Shown: positions 26,130-36,427, numbered from the stretch's first letter. The stretch is DNA of 64,000 nt from Vibrio mexicanus (GCF_001012815.1 NZ_JYJP01000128.1:20215-84214); one strand, 5' to 3'. The notes: generated from the letters alone by a model not told the origin. Translations and numbers: made by a program.

Positions 26130-28177
26130 CTAGTCTTTTTGAAGTAGTGGCAGTATTTCAAACTTCATGTCGAATTGGTCTAGCGCACCTTTTAGGTCGT
26201 TCAAGTTGCTTGAGCTGCCGTTTAGACCCGCTTGTCCACTCTTGAACAGTTCATCTAATGTTGTTTGACCCGTCAGCACTCGAGTGAGGTCTGCTTTGTG
26301 AATGATGATTTCAGTGTCCATTGCTGGAATTGAGTCTTCTAGTCCAAGCTCAGTCACAGGTAGGTGAGAGAACGTTGCGTTAGAAACCTCGATGTAATGG
26401 CGCTCTTCAATATCTGGATGGTAAACCCCCATGTTGAAGTTAAGGCCTGCCGCTTCTGCTTTCGGTCCGTTGAGCTGCACGCCGACCAAATCAAGGAAAT
26501 TGGTCGTTGGAGTATTCGCAATCACATCTTCTGAAGCGGTCTTTAATGCTTCGCCAATCTCGTTGGTACGTAGTTCTACTGCACCTTGCAAGTAAGAGTT
26601 ACGCCATGCCATGGTTTCTGACTGGTAACCTTGCTGTTCGAAAGTATCTGCAAGCAGATCGCGATACTCTAGATTAGTTGGCTCACATAGGACCAAATCA
26701 TTGAGTAGTTGGCCTGCTTCTTGGTAGTTACCTGCATCAAAGTGCGCTTTTGCTGATTTGTAGAAATTATCCGCGCCACCTGCTTCAACATAAGTACAAG
26801 ACATATCGACCGATGTAAGCGGGTTAATGTTTACCGGGTTTAGATCTAGGTAACCTAGGTACAGGTTCACAATCGCACGAGCGTTGTGGCTGTATGAACC
26901 ATGGTAACCGCGCGAAGCCCAATTCTGTTTTTGCGCTTCAGGCACAATGTCTTCAATCGCTCGGCCAACATCACCAATCTTCACGCCATGGTTAGCAAGG
27001 CGTACGGAGTTGTTATGTAGCAACTGTAGTTATCACGCTGCATCTCCATGTAGTGGCCAATTTCGTTAATCTCAGTTTCTGGGTTGTTCCACACTGGCGC
27101 AGAGTGGGCAGAGTGAATGTTGTCCACTAAACCTGAGTCGACGAAACGCATCTTAAGTTCGGTTAGGTACTTAGACCAAGCCAACGAATCACGGACTTTC
27201 GCCCCACGGAACGTATAGATGTTGTGTTGACCATCGTACGTGAGTTCAGCAGTGTTCAATGAACGGTATGCTGGCACGTAGTTAACGATTTCAACCGGGG
27301 CTTCAGCGCCTGGCATGTTGATGAACAGCACTTCAAGGCCATCGATCACTCGAGTTTCTTCGCGTTCTACGATTTTGGTTGTTGGGGTAACTAATGTGAC
27401 TGCACCTTTACCAAAGCCCATGCCGAGCGCGTTATCAACGATACCCGTTGGGTCGTTTTCTAGTGACTGTCCATACTGATACTGGCCTCGACGAGACATG
27501 GCGTTACCCAGCATGATGTTTTCATCCGCCATTTCTTTGATGAAATCTCCAGGCGCAATTATTGGCGCGTCTTCAACCACGTCACCCGTATTGAGGATCC
27601 CGCGAGAGCCACCAAAATGGTCGGCGTGCGTGTGCGAGTAAATCATACCTGTGATTTTGTGTTCACCATTGACGGCTGGTAGGTGCTCTTTGGCAAAGTT
27701 CCAAGCGGCTTCGGCGACTTCATCGTGCAGAAGTGGATCGTGAATCAGGTAACCATTGTCGGTACGGTAGATCGTCATGTTTGACAGGTCTGCGCCGCGA
27801 ATCTGATAAACACCATCGGTTACTTGATAAAGGCCGCCTGAAGCATAGTTCATTTGACCTTGACGCCAAATGGAAGGGTTTACTGTGTCAGGTCGATCGT
27901 CACGAATGTTCTCTACGTCCATATGAGCCATGCGGTTACGCAATTCGCCAACGCGATGGTCACCAAAAGCCGCGATAAGGCCACGCTCTGAGCGCTCAAA
28001 TGCAGAAGTATCGTGCCACGGTAGGGTTTCAGCAAGTGCGTTGTTGGCTGCGATAGTATGCTCCGTCGCCGGCTTGCCGACGTAGGTTTCGATTGACTCG
28101 TACTCGTTGTCTGCGGTTGCGCCAAATGACACGATGATTGCTAAAGATAGAACAGAACGATTTAAAGACGTTTTCAT
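26130..28177 (-). CDS. Alkyl sulfatase, SdsA/YjcS/BDS1-type metallo-beta-lactamase fold (one frameshift)
   Basis: Exported enzyme of about 680 residues that hydrolyses alkyl sulfates such as SDS. Signal peptide MKTSLNRSVLSLAIIVSFGA; metal motif SHTHADHFGGSRG (HxHxDH); later zinc region and the dimerisation helices with NNSVRLANHG, WASRGYHGSYSHNARA and GYLDLNPVN, then the sterol-carrier-like C-terminal domain. The frame breaks near 27025: NYS should run into LLHNNSVRLANHG after adding one base. Start at ATG 28177. Divergent from a LysR regulator that probably induces it. Confidence 0.9.
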
Positions 28178-28229
28178 AGAGAACCTCACTTTGTCTCTCG
28201 GGTTGGTATGAGGTAAATCTATAGGATTG

Positions 28230-28285
28230 ACACATAAGAAAACATAAACGAGTATGGATATAAAACATCACAAACTGTTATGTGT
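28230..28285. promoter_or_regulatory. Divergent LysR/sulfatase control region
   Basis: Contains the inverted pair ACACATAA (28230-28237) and TTATGTGT (28278-28285) about 48 bases apart, in the gap between the two starts. Candidate LysR contact sites. Confidence 0.3.
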
Positions 28286-28291
28286 TGAACT

Positions 28292-29203
28292 ATGCTAGAG
28301 AAACTTGATTTAAACCTTCTTAGAGTGTTTTCCGCTGTTTACCATCACCAGTCGATTACCCTTGCTGCGGATGAGATGGGTATGACCCAGCCAGGGGTGA
28401 GTGGCCTATTGAAGCGTTTGCAGAACCAAGTTGGATGTCAGCTGTTTATTCGTTCTGGGCGTGGAATTGCCCCTACGCGTCAAGCTCAGGAGCTGATTCG
28501 TCAAATCGACCCTGCTTTGGTACAAATTAATAATGCATTAGAGAATCTAGAGGGATTTAGCACCGATCGGCCCCATAAATTTGTTGTTTATGCATCCGAA
28601 CCAGTCATGATGAAGTTGCTGCCTTTAATGCAAGCGGATTCGACTCTGGGTAATGTCACAATCGAACTTCATCCCACACGGTCTGATGAAGCACAATTAA
28701 TGGAAGATCTTAATCAACGCAAAGCGGATCTTGCTATCGAGTTTTCCAATCACTCCTCTAGCTCTTTTTTTAGCGAAAAGCTGTTTGAAGACGAAATGTG
28801 CATTATCGCGAGAAAAGGTCACCCCAGAATTAACGGCAGTATTTCTAAAGCAGAGTACTACAAAGAAATGCACATAACGTTGAAGCTGCGTCGTGAACAG
28901 GCTTATTTGGCTGATTATTTTACAACAGAAAGCCTTGAGGAAAGGGTTGTTGCTGCAGAGTGTTCATCGTTAGTTTGGCAAATGTCCATGGTATCAGTCA
29001 GCGACAGTATTGCATGTATGACGAAGAGTTTAGCGGATGAATTAGCCGACAAGCTAGGTATCCAAGTATTAAGAGCCCCTTTCTCGACAGTTACCATTCA
29101 ACACCAGCTTTTTGTCCATAATCGAGATAAGAAAAACCCGGCTAATGTTTGGCTCAGGAATAAGCTGAAATCGTATTTAGCGAACGACAACCTTGTTGAG
29201 TGA
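28292..29203 (+). CDS. LysR-family transcriptional regulator
   Basis: LysR regulator of 303 residues with the LeuO/NodD-like opening LDLNLLRVFSAVYHHQSIT and helix-turn-helix AADEMGMTQPGVSGLLKRLQ, then an effector-binding domain. ATG at 28292. It faces away from the alkyl sulfatase gene, which is the obvious target. Intact. Confidence 0.88.
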   Translation: MLEKLDLNLLRVFSAVYHHQSITLAADEMGMTQPGVSGLLKRLQNQVGCQLFIRSGRGIAPTRQAQELIRQIDPALVQINNALENLEGFSTDRPHKFVVYASEPVMMKLLPLMQADSTLGNVTIELHPTRSDEAQLMEDLNQRKADLAIEFSNHSSSSFFSEKLFEDEMCIIARKGHPRINGSISKAEYYKEMHITLKLRREQAYLADYFTTESLEERVVAAECSSLVWQMSMVSVSDSIACMTKSLADELADKLGIQVLRAPFSTVTIQHQLFVHNRDKKNPANVWLRNKLKSYLANDNLVE

Positions 29204-29423
29204 CTAGGGATAACCGATCCTTTTACGAAAGCCCTCACGATGTTTGAGAACGGTCAACCCATGATGGCATAGATGAATTTCTTTAATGTGTACGTGATTT
29301 TCACTTTTTCGCGAATGTTATTGCCCTCGCATAATGATGCGAAATTGGCGAGAAACTTGAAGAAAATCAGTATTATTTTTGTTTCTGGCTGGAGCCGTTA
29401 TCCCTTTGCAAAGGAGTGTCACT

Positions 29424-29654
29424 ATGGGCAGCGAGTTTTTTTTCGCGTCAATTCTTAACCTTTCCATTAATCTCATTTACACCATTATTTCTTTGTTGGT
29501 CGGTGTTTACGCCTTACTTTGGGTAGACAGAAAGCTTTTGAAAAGTGTCGATATTGAAGATGAGATGAAAAAGGGCAATATTGCGGTTTCTATTTTCGCC
29601 TCTACTATTCTAATTTTCGTCGCGGTCATCGTCGCGTTTGGATTTCGATCATAA
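29424..29654 (+). CDS. DUF350-type small membrane protein
   Basis: A 76-residue protein with two membrane helices (about residues 8-28 and 52-74) separated by a charged loop WVDRKLLKSVDIEDEMKKGN. This matches half of a DUF350 repeat, whose N-x-A-V motif (GNIAVSIF) is visible. ATG 29424 follows AAGGAG by 8 bases. The next gene starts 3 bases after its stop, so the pair is an operon. Function unknown. Confidence 0.72.
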   Translation: MGSEFFFASILNLSINLIYTIISLLVGVYALLWVDRKLLKSVDIEDEMKKGNIAVSIFASTILIFVAVIVAFGFRS

Positions 29655-29657
29655 GCT

Positions 29658-30469
29658 ATGAGCTCTAAGTTTTATCTTCCTTTAATTGCTGCTCTGGTCA
29701 TCCTAGTAGCATTTCTCGAAGAGCAGAAAAATGCGTTGCCGAGTGTGGCGGAAATCCGAACTATGGAGTCGCCGGAGGCTCGGTCATTTTCTGCAGCGAG
29801 TGTTGAGTTCAATGGTAGCAAAGGTTACGTCACCATCGAGGAAACAAAACAGGTGGCTGATCATAGTCTGATTAGTCATTGGATCGAGTCTTTGAAAGGC
29901 GAAAATGGTTTTTACACCTACAGCTTCAGGGCGGAGAGGCATTTACGGGTTTGGCGTCCGATCACAACACCGACTTCCATCTGGCTCATAGTTATTTAGA
30001 AGGTTTTGAACCGTTTAAGGTTGATAACCCGATGCTGCCGATGTTAACGATCGCCCGCAAGAAAAACTATCAATATGACCATGAGCAGTACGGTGGACTG
30101 ATGGAGGTTTGGCAATCGAGCAGACAGTCTTACTACTATCCTTCTGGAGATTGCGAAGACCACGCTATTCTACTGACCGACTGGTTGATTGAATCGGGCT
30201 ATAACGCCTACGTTGCTTTGGGGAAATACGATAATGAGGGCCATGCTTGGGTCGTTCTGTTCATAGACGGGAAAGAGTACGTGTTAGAAGCGACTCAAAA
30301 GTCTGGTTTTGGTCGAAAGTATCCTTTGGCATCGACGCTTCCTAAATATCAGCCACAATATAGGTTTAACCGCACTGAGTTTTGGCTCAATACGGGATCA
30401 TCTAAAATCACCCAATATGCTTCAAAGCATTGGAAGTTGATGAGCCGCTATTCCAAGCAAGTACTTTGA
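29658..30469 (+). CDS. Exported transglutaminase-like cysteine protein (one frameshift)
   Basis: About 270 residues with an N-terminal signal or membrane anchor (FYLPLIAALVILVAFLEE). The C-terminal part is transglutaminase-like: Cys in SGDCEDHAILLTDWLIE, His in EGHAWVVLFI, and an acidic residue in KEYVLEAT form the expected Cys-His-Asp/Glu set. The frame breaks near 29926 (AGCTTCAGGG); restoring a C gives YSFQGGEAFTGLASDHNT and recreates CCAGG. Likely acts in the periplasm on peptides or envelope proteins. Co-transcribed with the DUF350 protein. Confidence 0.78.
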
Positions 30470-30621
30470 GAGGTCGAGGCGCTTTATTGATGCACCTTCA
30501 ATTTTCATGCTCGATTGTACCCGATGTCGTAAATGGAAATACCTGTTGTCATATAGGTAACGCGCCAAGCTAAGTTATGTCTCATATCATCCTCGTAAAC
30601 CCACTTGTTTACGAGGTCATC

Positions 30622-30826
30622 ATGAAACCAATCAGTGCATCCAGAACCATAGTATTCAGAAACCTTGCCTCCAGAAACATAGCATCCAGAAATCTGGCTT
30701 CTCGATATCTGCTCTGCAGCTTTGCCTTTGTATTGCTCTATCCGACAGCCATTGATTTCTACTTGGTTGCCTTGCCACAAATCGCCAGCGATATCTCTGC
30801 AAGTGAATCCCAACTTCACATCGCCC
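30622..30826 (+). pseudogene. Relic of a Bcr/CflA-type MFS transporter, N-terminus only
   Basis: In frame from ATG 30622, the stretch LLYPTAIDFYLVALPQIASD and SASESQLHIA is the first helix and loop of a Bcr/CflA drug-transporter. After HIA (about 30826) similarity ends and the DNA runs into the 3' end of the convergent SnoaL-like gene. The remaining 350 or so residues are gone. The segment before the helix is a 15-base tandem repeat. This is a truncated remnant, not an indel artefact, because the missing part is not found nearby. Confidence 0.65.
30641..30700. repeat. Four 15-base tandem repeats
   Basis: Units CCAGAACCATAGTAT, TCAGAAACCTTGCCT, CCAGAAACATAGCAT, CCAGAAATCTGGCTT. In the relic's frame they encode five-residue units such as RNLAS and RNIAS. 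Confidence 0.8.
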
Positions 30827-30853
30827 TTTTTAATACTTGCGAGAAAACTCAAA

Positions 30854-31396
30854 TCAAAAGACACCATTGTCATTGGCAATATCACCGCCACTGATGAGGG
30901 AGTACATGCGCATTGAGAAATCGAGCGCTTGAATAGAGTCCCAGTGCTCAACAATTCTGCCATCTTCTAGGCGCCATTTATCAATGATGTTCAAACCTTT
31001 CTCATCATTACCTCGATCTTCAAGGTTCAGCGTGGCGTGAGAATGGAAGATCACATAGTCGCCATCCACATAAACATGTTTCACGTCGTAAGTGTAATCT
31101 GGGTACTCCTCTACAAACTCTTCAAGGAAACCAACAAGGCCTGTGACTTTGTCTGGTAGATTGCGGTTGTGCTGAGTATAGGCACTGTCGTTGTAGTGCT
31201 TGAGGATATAGTCGAAGTCATGATTGTTCATTAAGTGCTGAACAAAGTCAGTGATGATTTCTGCGTTTTGCGCTTCTTGTTCTGTCCAGCTTGGTTTTTG
31301 TAGCGATGGAAGATCAATAACGATCGGGTTCTTAGCTTGCGCTGCAACAAGAGTGCTGGTCAATAGTAGAGCGGTTGATAATAGTACTTTAAACAT
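30854..31396 (-). CDS. Exported SnoaL-like (NTF2-fold) protein
   Basis: A 180-residue protein with signal peptide MFKVLLSTALLLTSTLVAAQ and a SnoaL-like NTF2 fold: helical DFVQHLMNNHDFDYILKHYND, then YTQHNRNLPDKVTGLVGFLEE and the strand HSHATLNL, ending with the conserved WRLEDGRIVEHWDSIQAL. Members act as small isomerases, hydrolases or binding proteins; the ligand is not shown. Divergent from an HxlR regulator, the usual arrangement for a regulator-controlled detoxification gene. Confidence 0.82.
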   Translation of the reverse strand: MFKVLLSTALLLTSTLVAAQAKNPIVIDLPSLQKPSWTEQEAQNAEIITDFVQHLMNNHDFDYILKHYNDSAYTQHNRNLPDKVTGLVGFLEEFVEEYPDYTYDVKHVYVDGDYVIFHSHATLNLEDRGNDEKGLNIIDKWRLEDGRIVEHWDSIQALDFSMRMYSLISGGDIANDNGVF

Positions 31397-31431
31397 AGGG
31401 AACTCCTGTATATTATTGGTCTTTAGTACTC

Positions 31432-31468
31432 AATAATTACCATAGTAATTATTAGTAACCAAGGTTAC
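31432..31468. promoter_or_regulatory. Two palindromes in the SnoaL/HxlR divergent promoter
   Basis: AATAATTAC-CATA-GTAATTATT (31432-31453, perfect 9-base arms) and GTAACC-AA-GGTTAC (31455-31468). Candidate HxlR operators. Confidence 0.55.
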
Positions 31469-31540
31469 AAGAAGGCACCAAAAAGTCGGGTAGGCACATT
31501 TTGGTAACTGTTGAGAGCAATTTGAAGTGAGTAACAGCTT

Positions 31541-31924
31541 ATGGCTGATCTAGAAAAACAAGAAAAACGTATATTTTTCAACACAGAAGAGTGCCCAGTA
31601 CGCAATGTAGTGGCGCAGATTGGTGATAAATGGTCACTGTTAATTCTTTTTGCATTAGTTGATGGGCCAGAGCGTTTTAATGCGTTAAAAGGCAGAATCG
31701 AGGGGATTTCTCAACGAATGCTCACTCAAACAGTTCGCGATCTGGAGCGAGATGGTTATGTGAATCGCACGGTTTATCCTGAAGTGCCAGTTCGTGTTGA
31801 ATATGAACTAACAGATATGGGTAAGGATCTCGTGAAGCCACTGTATCAGTTGGTACTATGGGCCGAGACGCACCAAGACAAAATTAACAAAGCACGCGCC
31901 ACTTATGACAAAAATGCTGCATAG
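31541..31924 (+). CDS. HxlR-family transcriptional regulator
   Basis: Winged-helix regulator of 127 residues with the family opening CPVRNVVAQIGDKWSLLILFAL (N-terminal Cys, redox or aldehyde sensing in relatives), then RFNALKGRIEGISQRMLTQTVRDLERDGYVNR and the wing VPVRVEYELT, quoted as parts. Divergent from the SnoaL-like gene. Intact. Confidence 0.88.
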   Translation: MADLEKQEKRIFFNTEECPVRNVVAQIGDKWSLLILFALVDGPERFNALKGRIEGISQRMLTQTVRDLERDGYVNRTVYPEVPVRVEYELTDMGKDLVKPLYQLVLWAETHQDKINKARATYDKNAA

Positions 31925-31940
31925 CTCATGTTTGAGATAG

Positions 31941-32156
31941 GTATTATTTCAGGGGTGTACAAATAGTGACACAACAACCGTAGTTACCATCGCCATAGTC
32001 GCGGATGCCACTCGAGCCTATTCTCACGCGCAAGAGCTTGGCCTAAAAGTCTCTATGCCTTTAAAAGAAGAAGTGTGGGGGCAAGTTCATTTCATGGTGC
32101 AAGACCCGTCAGGAATCAATATTGATATTGTTCAGCATCAAGCGGTTAGTGAATAA
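31941..32156 (+). pseudogene. C-terminal relic of a VOC (glyoxalase/bleomycin-resistance) protein
   Basis: From 31968 the frame reads TTTVVTIAIVADATRAYSHA, then GLKVSMPLKEEVWGQVHFMV and QDPSGINIDIVQHQAVSE, stop at 32156. This is the second half of a vicinal-oxygen-chelate protein with the metal-ligand Glu/His region. The frame is open only from 31941, after a TAG, and holds no start codon or N-terminal half, so the gene is truncated. It sits 17 bases after the HxlR gene, hinting that a deletion removed its front part. Confidence 0.7.
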
Positions 32157-32177
32157 CGTCGTTATTCAGATTAATGT

Positions 32178-32203
32178 AAAAGGCGAATCCTAGGGTTCGC
32201 CTT
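32178..32203. terminator. Hairpin terminator
   Basis: AAAGGCGAA paired with TTCGCCTTT, between the VOC relic and the convergent acetyltransferase; similar in sequence to the one at 32959. Confidence 0.65.
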
Positions 32204-32233
32204 TGAGTATTACGTCATGCTATTTGGGCTACC

Positions 32234-32791
32234 TTAATTGTTTTCGGTAATGTGCCTAATTAATTTTGCTGGCGTACCGCCATATAGACTATCTGGTGGC
32301 ACGTCTGAGTTAACAACTGAGTTGGCCGCAATCACAGAACGAGCGCCAATCGTCACCCCTTGGTTTATCACCACATTCCCGCCAATCCACACATCATCTT
32401 CTACCGTAATGGGTTTACAAAACGTCTCCCATCTGCGTCGAGAACGGTAATCAAGGGAATGGCTAGCCGTATAGAACTGGGTATTAGGACCAATCAAAAC
32501 GTTACTGCCAATGCTGATCTTTGCCCCATCTAGCATGGTCACGTTCATGTTGATGAATGTCTCTTTGCCGATGAAAATAGTCTTGCCGAACTCGCAATGA
32601 AAGGGCGATCGGACGATACTCGAAGCATGCATCTCGCCCATGAGCTGGAAAAGAAGCTCGTTTCGCTCGGTGGAATCGATCGTTTGGTTGAGGGTCTGGA
32701 GGGTAATAGACGCATTATCGCGAATATCGTTGATGCCTTGATCGGCACCGTCGAAATCAAGCCCTGCTAACATCTTTTCAAATTCAGTCAT
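32234..32791 (-). CDS. Sugar O-acetyltransferase, Maa/LacA/NodL type
   Basis: Left-handed beta-helix acetyltransferase of 185 residues that transfers acetyl from acetyl-CoA to a sugar hydroxyl. N-terminal Mac domain (MTEFEKMLAGLDFD), hexapeptide repeats (IGKETFINMNVTMLDGAKISIGSNVLIGPNTQFY), and the catalytic His in TASHSLD. C-terminal IGARSVIAANSVVNSDVPP and GGTPAKLIR are typical. Start placed at ATG 32791. Natural substrate unknown. Confidence 0.88.
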   Translation of the reverse strand: MTEFEKMLAGLDFDGADQGINDIRDNASITLQTLNQTIDSTERNELLFQLMGEMHASSIVRSPFHCEFGKTIFIGKETFINMNVTMLDGAKISIGSNVLIGPNTQFYTASHSLDYRSRRRWETFCKPITVEDDVWIGGNVVINQGVTIGARSVIAANSVVNSDVPPDSLYGGTPAKLIRHITENN

Positions 32792-32958
32792 AGTATTCAC
32801 ACGTCATTGTAGGTTGGTTCGAGGTCGTTTGGAGCAATAAACCGTAAGTTTAAGTGATGAGATGTAATCTAACCTATTACTAATGTGACAAGAAGTGAAC
32901 GGTATTCATTATTGAACTTACTTCTTGTCATACGGGAAATAGGAATATCAGGGCAAAC

Positions 32959-32988
32959 AAAAAAAGGCGAACCCAATGGTTCGCCTTT
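32959..32988 (-). terminator. Rho-independent terminator of gcvP
   Basis: On the minus strand AAAGGCGAACC/GGTTCGCCTTT with a 4-base loop and seven T, just after the gcvP stop. Confidence 0.85.
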
Positions 32989-33009
32989 GTCTATTTGATA
33001 GAAAAACAA

Positions 33010-35888
33010 TTAGTCTTCGTAGTTGTCGATGCTTGGGCAAGAACAGATAAGGTTACGGTCGCCGTATACGTTGTCGACACGGTTAACTGTTGGCCAGTAC
33101 TTCCACGTTCTTTGGTGCGCAGATGGGAAGCTACCAAGTTCACGTGAATATGGGCGATCCCACTCTTCGTTTGTCATATCAACTTGAGTGTGAGGTGCGT
33201 TTACTAGCGGGTTATTATCTAGTGGCCAAACACCCTCTTTCACTTTCGTCATCTCTTCACGTATAGCGATCATTGCTTCACAGAAACGGTCTAGCTCTTC
33301 CAAGTCTTCCGACTCTGTTGGCTCAACCATTAGTGTACCTGCAACCGGGAACGACATCGTTGGCGCGTGGAAACCGTAGTCCATTAGACGTTTTGCAATG
33401 TCTTCTTCACTGATACCCGTCTCTTCTTTCAGCGGGCGAATATCGATAATACATTCGTGTGCAACGCGGCCGTTGCTGCCACGGTAAAGAACAGGGTAGT
33501 GAGGACGTAGTTTTTCCATCACGTAGTTGGCGTTTAAAATCGCAACTTTAGTCGCTTCTGTTAGGCCAGCTTCACCCATCATGGCAATGTAAGCCCAAGA
33601 GATAGGTAGGATTGACGCACTGCCAAGGTCTGCAGCGGCAACCGCGCAATCTGAACCTTCAACGCCATTTTCAATGTGACCCGGTAGGAAAGGCGCTAGG
33701 TGAGATTTCACACCAATTGGGCCCATACCCGGACCGCCACCACCGTGTGGGATACAGAATGTTTTGTGCAGGTTTAGGTGTGATACATCTGAGCCGATTA
33801 GGCTGGTGATGTTAGACCAACCTGTGCGTTCATGTTAGCGCCGTCTAGGTAAACCTGACCGCCAGCTTCATGAACCATTTCACACACTTCTTTCACTTGC
33901 TCTTCATACACGCCGTGCGTTGACGGGTAAGTGATCATGATGCTTGATAGGTTGTCGCGATGCTTGTCGATTTTCGCTCCTAGGTCTGCGATGTCGATGT
34001 TGCCGTCTTCGTCACATTTCACCACAACCACTTTCATTGAAACCATTGAAGCCGTTGCAGGGTTAGTACCGTGCGCTGAGCTTGGAATCAAACATACGTT
34101 ACGGTGACCTTCGCCGCGGCTCTCATGGTAGCGTTGAATCGCAATCAAACCTGCGTATTCACCAGAAGCCCCTGAGTTAGGTTGTAGAGAGAAATCATCG
34201 TAACCCGTGATTTCACACAGTTTCTCTTTTAGGTCTTTCGCTAATGCGGTGTAACCTGCGGCTTGATCTAATGGTGCGAATGGGTGAATTGCGCCAAACT
34301 CTGGCCATGTCACTGGGATCATTTCTGCCGCTGCATTGAGCTTCATGGTACAGCTGCCCAGTGGGATCATACCGTGAGTTAGCGAGAAGTCTTTGTTCTC
34401 AAGCTGTTTTAGGTAGCGCATCATTTGTGTTTCGCTGTGATGCGTATTGAATACTGGGTGCGTTAGGTAAGACGTTGTACGACGCAGCGCCTCTGGAATA
34501 GCGGCGAACTCATTACCCGCGATTTCCACAGATAGATCGGCAACGTTCTCATTTACATCAAAGATTGCAAATAGCGCTTGGATATCTTCTGTTGTGGTGG
34601 TCTCGTCCAAGCTGATGCCAAGTTGTTCAGGCAGTTTACGCAGGTTTAGCTCTGCGGCTTGCGCTTTGTCGTATATCGCTTGCGTGTTTGCACCCGTGTT
34701 CAGAGTGATGGTGTCGAAGAAGCTATTATGTGCCAATTCGAAGCCAGTTTTAGTTAGACCAGCCGCTAGGATGGCTGTCATGTGGTGCGTGCGGCGAGCG
34801 ATAGTGCGAAGGCCTTCTGCACCATGGTATACCGCGTAGAACGATGCCATGTTGGCAAGCAGTGCCTGAGCAGTACAGATGTTTGATGTCGCTTTCTCGC
34901 GGCGAATGTGCTGCTCACGAGTTTGCATTGCCATGCGAAGTGCTTGGTTGCCGTTGGTATCAATAGATACACCGATGACACGGCCTGGCATAGTACGCTT
35001 GTGTTTGTCGCGCGTTGCCATGAAGGCTGCGTGCGGACCGCCGTAACCCATAGGTACACCGAAACGCTGCGCGCTACCGATAACAACATCTGCGCCCATT
35101 TCACCTGCAGGCTTAAGTAGTGCGCTCGCAAGTAGATCTGTAGCAACCGAAACCAATGTTTTGTTTGCTTGTGCTTTGGCGATGATATCTGTCAGATCGC
35201 GAACTTCACCGGTTGTGCCTGGGTATTGAAGCAATGCGCCAAACACGTCGTGTTCAGGTAGAGTTTCAAGCGCATCAATCACAACATCAAAACCGATGTA
35301 TTTCGCACGAGTTTTTACCACTTCAATGGTTTGAGGGTGAACATCGTCTGCTACAAAGAAGACTTTACTCTTGCTCTTACCGGCGCGCTTACATAGGGTC
35401 ATCGCTTCAGCAGCAGCAGTCGCTTCGTCTAGTAGAGAAGCGTTAGCGATCTCCATACCTGTTAGGTCCATGACCATCTGTTGGAAATTCAGCAGTGATT
35501 CTAGGCGACCTTGTGAAATCTCTGGTTGATAAGGCGTGTATGCGGTGTACCAACCTGGGTTTTCAAGTACGTTACGTAGGATGACGTTTGGCGTGAAAGT
35601 ATTGTAGTAACCCTGACCAATGAATGTTCGGTTAACTTTGTTCTGCTGAGCAAACACTTTCATTGCCTCTAGCATGTCCGCTTCGCTTTTCGGCGCATCT
35701 AAGCTAAGAGGTTGCTCTAAACGAATTTGGGATGGCACGGTTTCGTCAATCAAGCTTTCCAAGCTGCTGGCATTGATTGCAGCGAGCATTTTTTGTTGGT
35801 CGGCTTTATTCGGGCCATTGTGGCGCGCAACAAATTCATTTTGCGTGCTCAGTTCGTTTAGTAGTGGGCTGTTTAATTTATCAGTCAT
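33010..35888 (-). CDS. gcvP: Glycine dehydrogenase (decarboxylating), P protein (one frameshift)
   Basis: PLP-dependent P protein of the glycine cleavage system, about 958 residues. It decarboxylates glycine and passes the methylamine group to the lipoyl arm of GcvH. The start is MTDKLNSPLLNELSTQNEFV; the C-terminal half has GSCTMKLNAAAEMIPVTWPE and the PLP lysine in HLNLHKTFCIPHGGGG. The frame breaks near 33803: GLTSPA-stop should read GLTSPGLIGSDVSHLNLHK after adding one G, which recreates CCAGG. Last gene of glyA-gcvH-gcvP. Confidence 0.96.
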
Positions 35889-36002
35889 GGTTCCTTTACC
35901 TTCTCAATAAGGCCTTCATCATTTTCTTGTTCGTTGCTATATCAGGTGAGTAATGCCTTGTTGAGCAAGGGCTTGGCAACGAAAAGTAATAAGCGTCCTT
36001 AT

Positions 36003-36034
36003 AAAAAAGCTGCTCAGCTTTCACTGAGCAGCTT
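36003..36034 (-). terminator. Hairpin terminator between gcvH and gcvP
   Basis: AAGCTGCTCAG/CTGAGCAGCTT on the minus strand with a 6-base loop and six T. It should cut transcription after gcvH, so gcvP may be made in lower amount or from its own promoter. Confidence 0.85.
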
Positions 36035-36046
36035 AACTTTTACTGC

Positions 36047-36427
36047 TTACTCGTCTTCGATCGAGTTTAGGTATTCCTCGGCGTCTTTCAGGTTGTTAAG
36101 CTCGTCTGCATCAGACATTTTTACTTTAACAATCCAACCACCTTCATACGGCTCTTCGTTGATCAGCTCTGGGCTATCTTCTAGCTCTTCGTTGATCTCC
36201 AAGATTTCGCCGGTTATTGGTGCATAGATATCTGAAGCGGCTTTTACAGATTCAACCAATGAGAAGCTTTCACCAGCTTCGATTTCGTCTTCAACCTCTG
36301 GTAGGTCAACGAAAACTACATCGCCTAACATTTGCTGAGCGTGCTCAGAAATACCGATTGTTACTGTACCGTCACCGTTGTCTTTTACCCACTCGTGGCT
36401 ATCTGCAAACTTCAGTGTGTTATCCAT
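36047..36427 (-). CDS. gcvH: Glycine cleavage system H protein
   Basis: Lipoyl carrier of the glycine cleavage complex, 126 residues. The lipoylated Lys is in ESVKAASDIYAPITGE; the fold start TLKFADSHEWVKDNGDGTV is typical. Lies 49 bases after glyA and before gcvP, with a terminator-like hairpin between it and gcvP. Intact. Confidence 0.97.
   Translation of the reverse strand: MDNTLKFADSHEWVKDNGDGTVTIGISEHAQQMLGDVVFVDLPEVEDEIEAGESFSLVESVKAASDIYAPITGEILEINEELEDSPELINEEPYEGGWIVKVKMSDADELNNLKDAEEYLNSIEDE

Noticed and set aside
30505..30963. 152-codon minus-strand ORF
   Set aside because: It runs antisense to the MFS relic and its tandem repeats and has no recognisable protein features.
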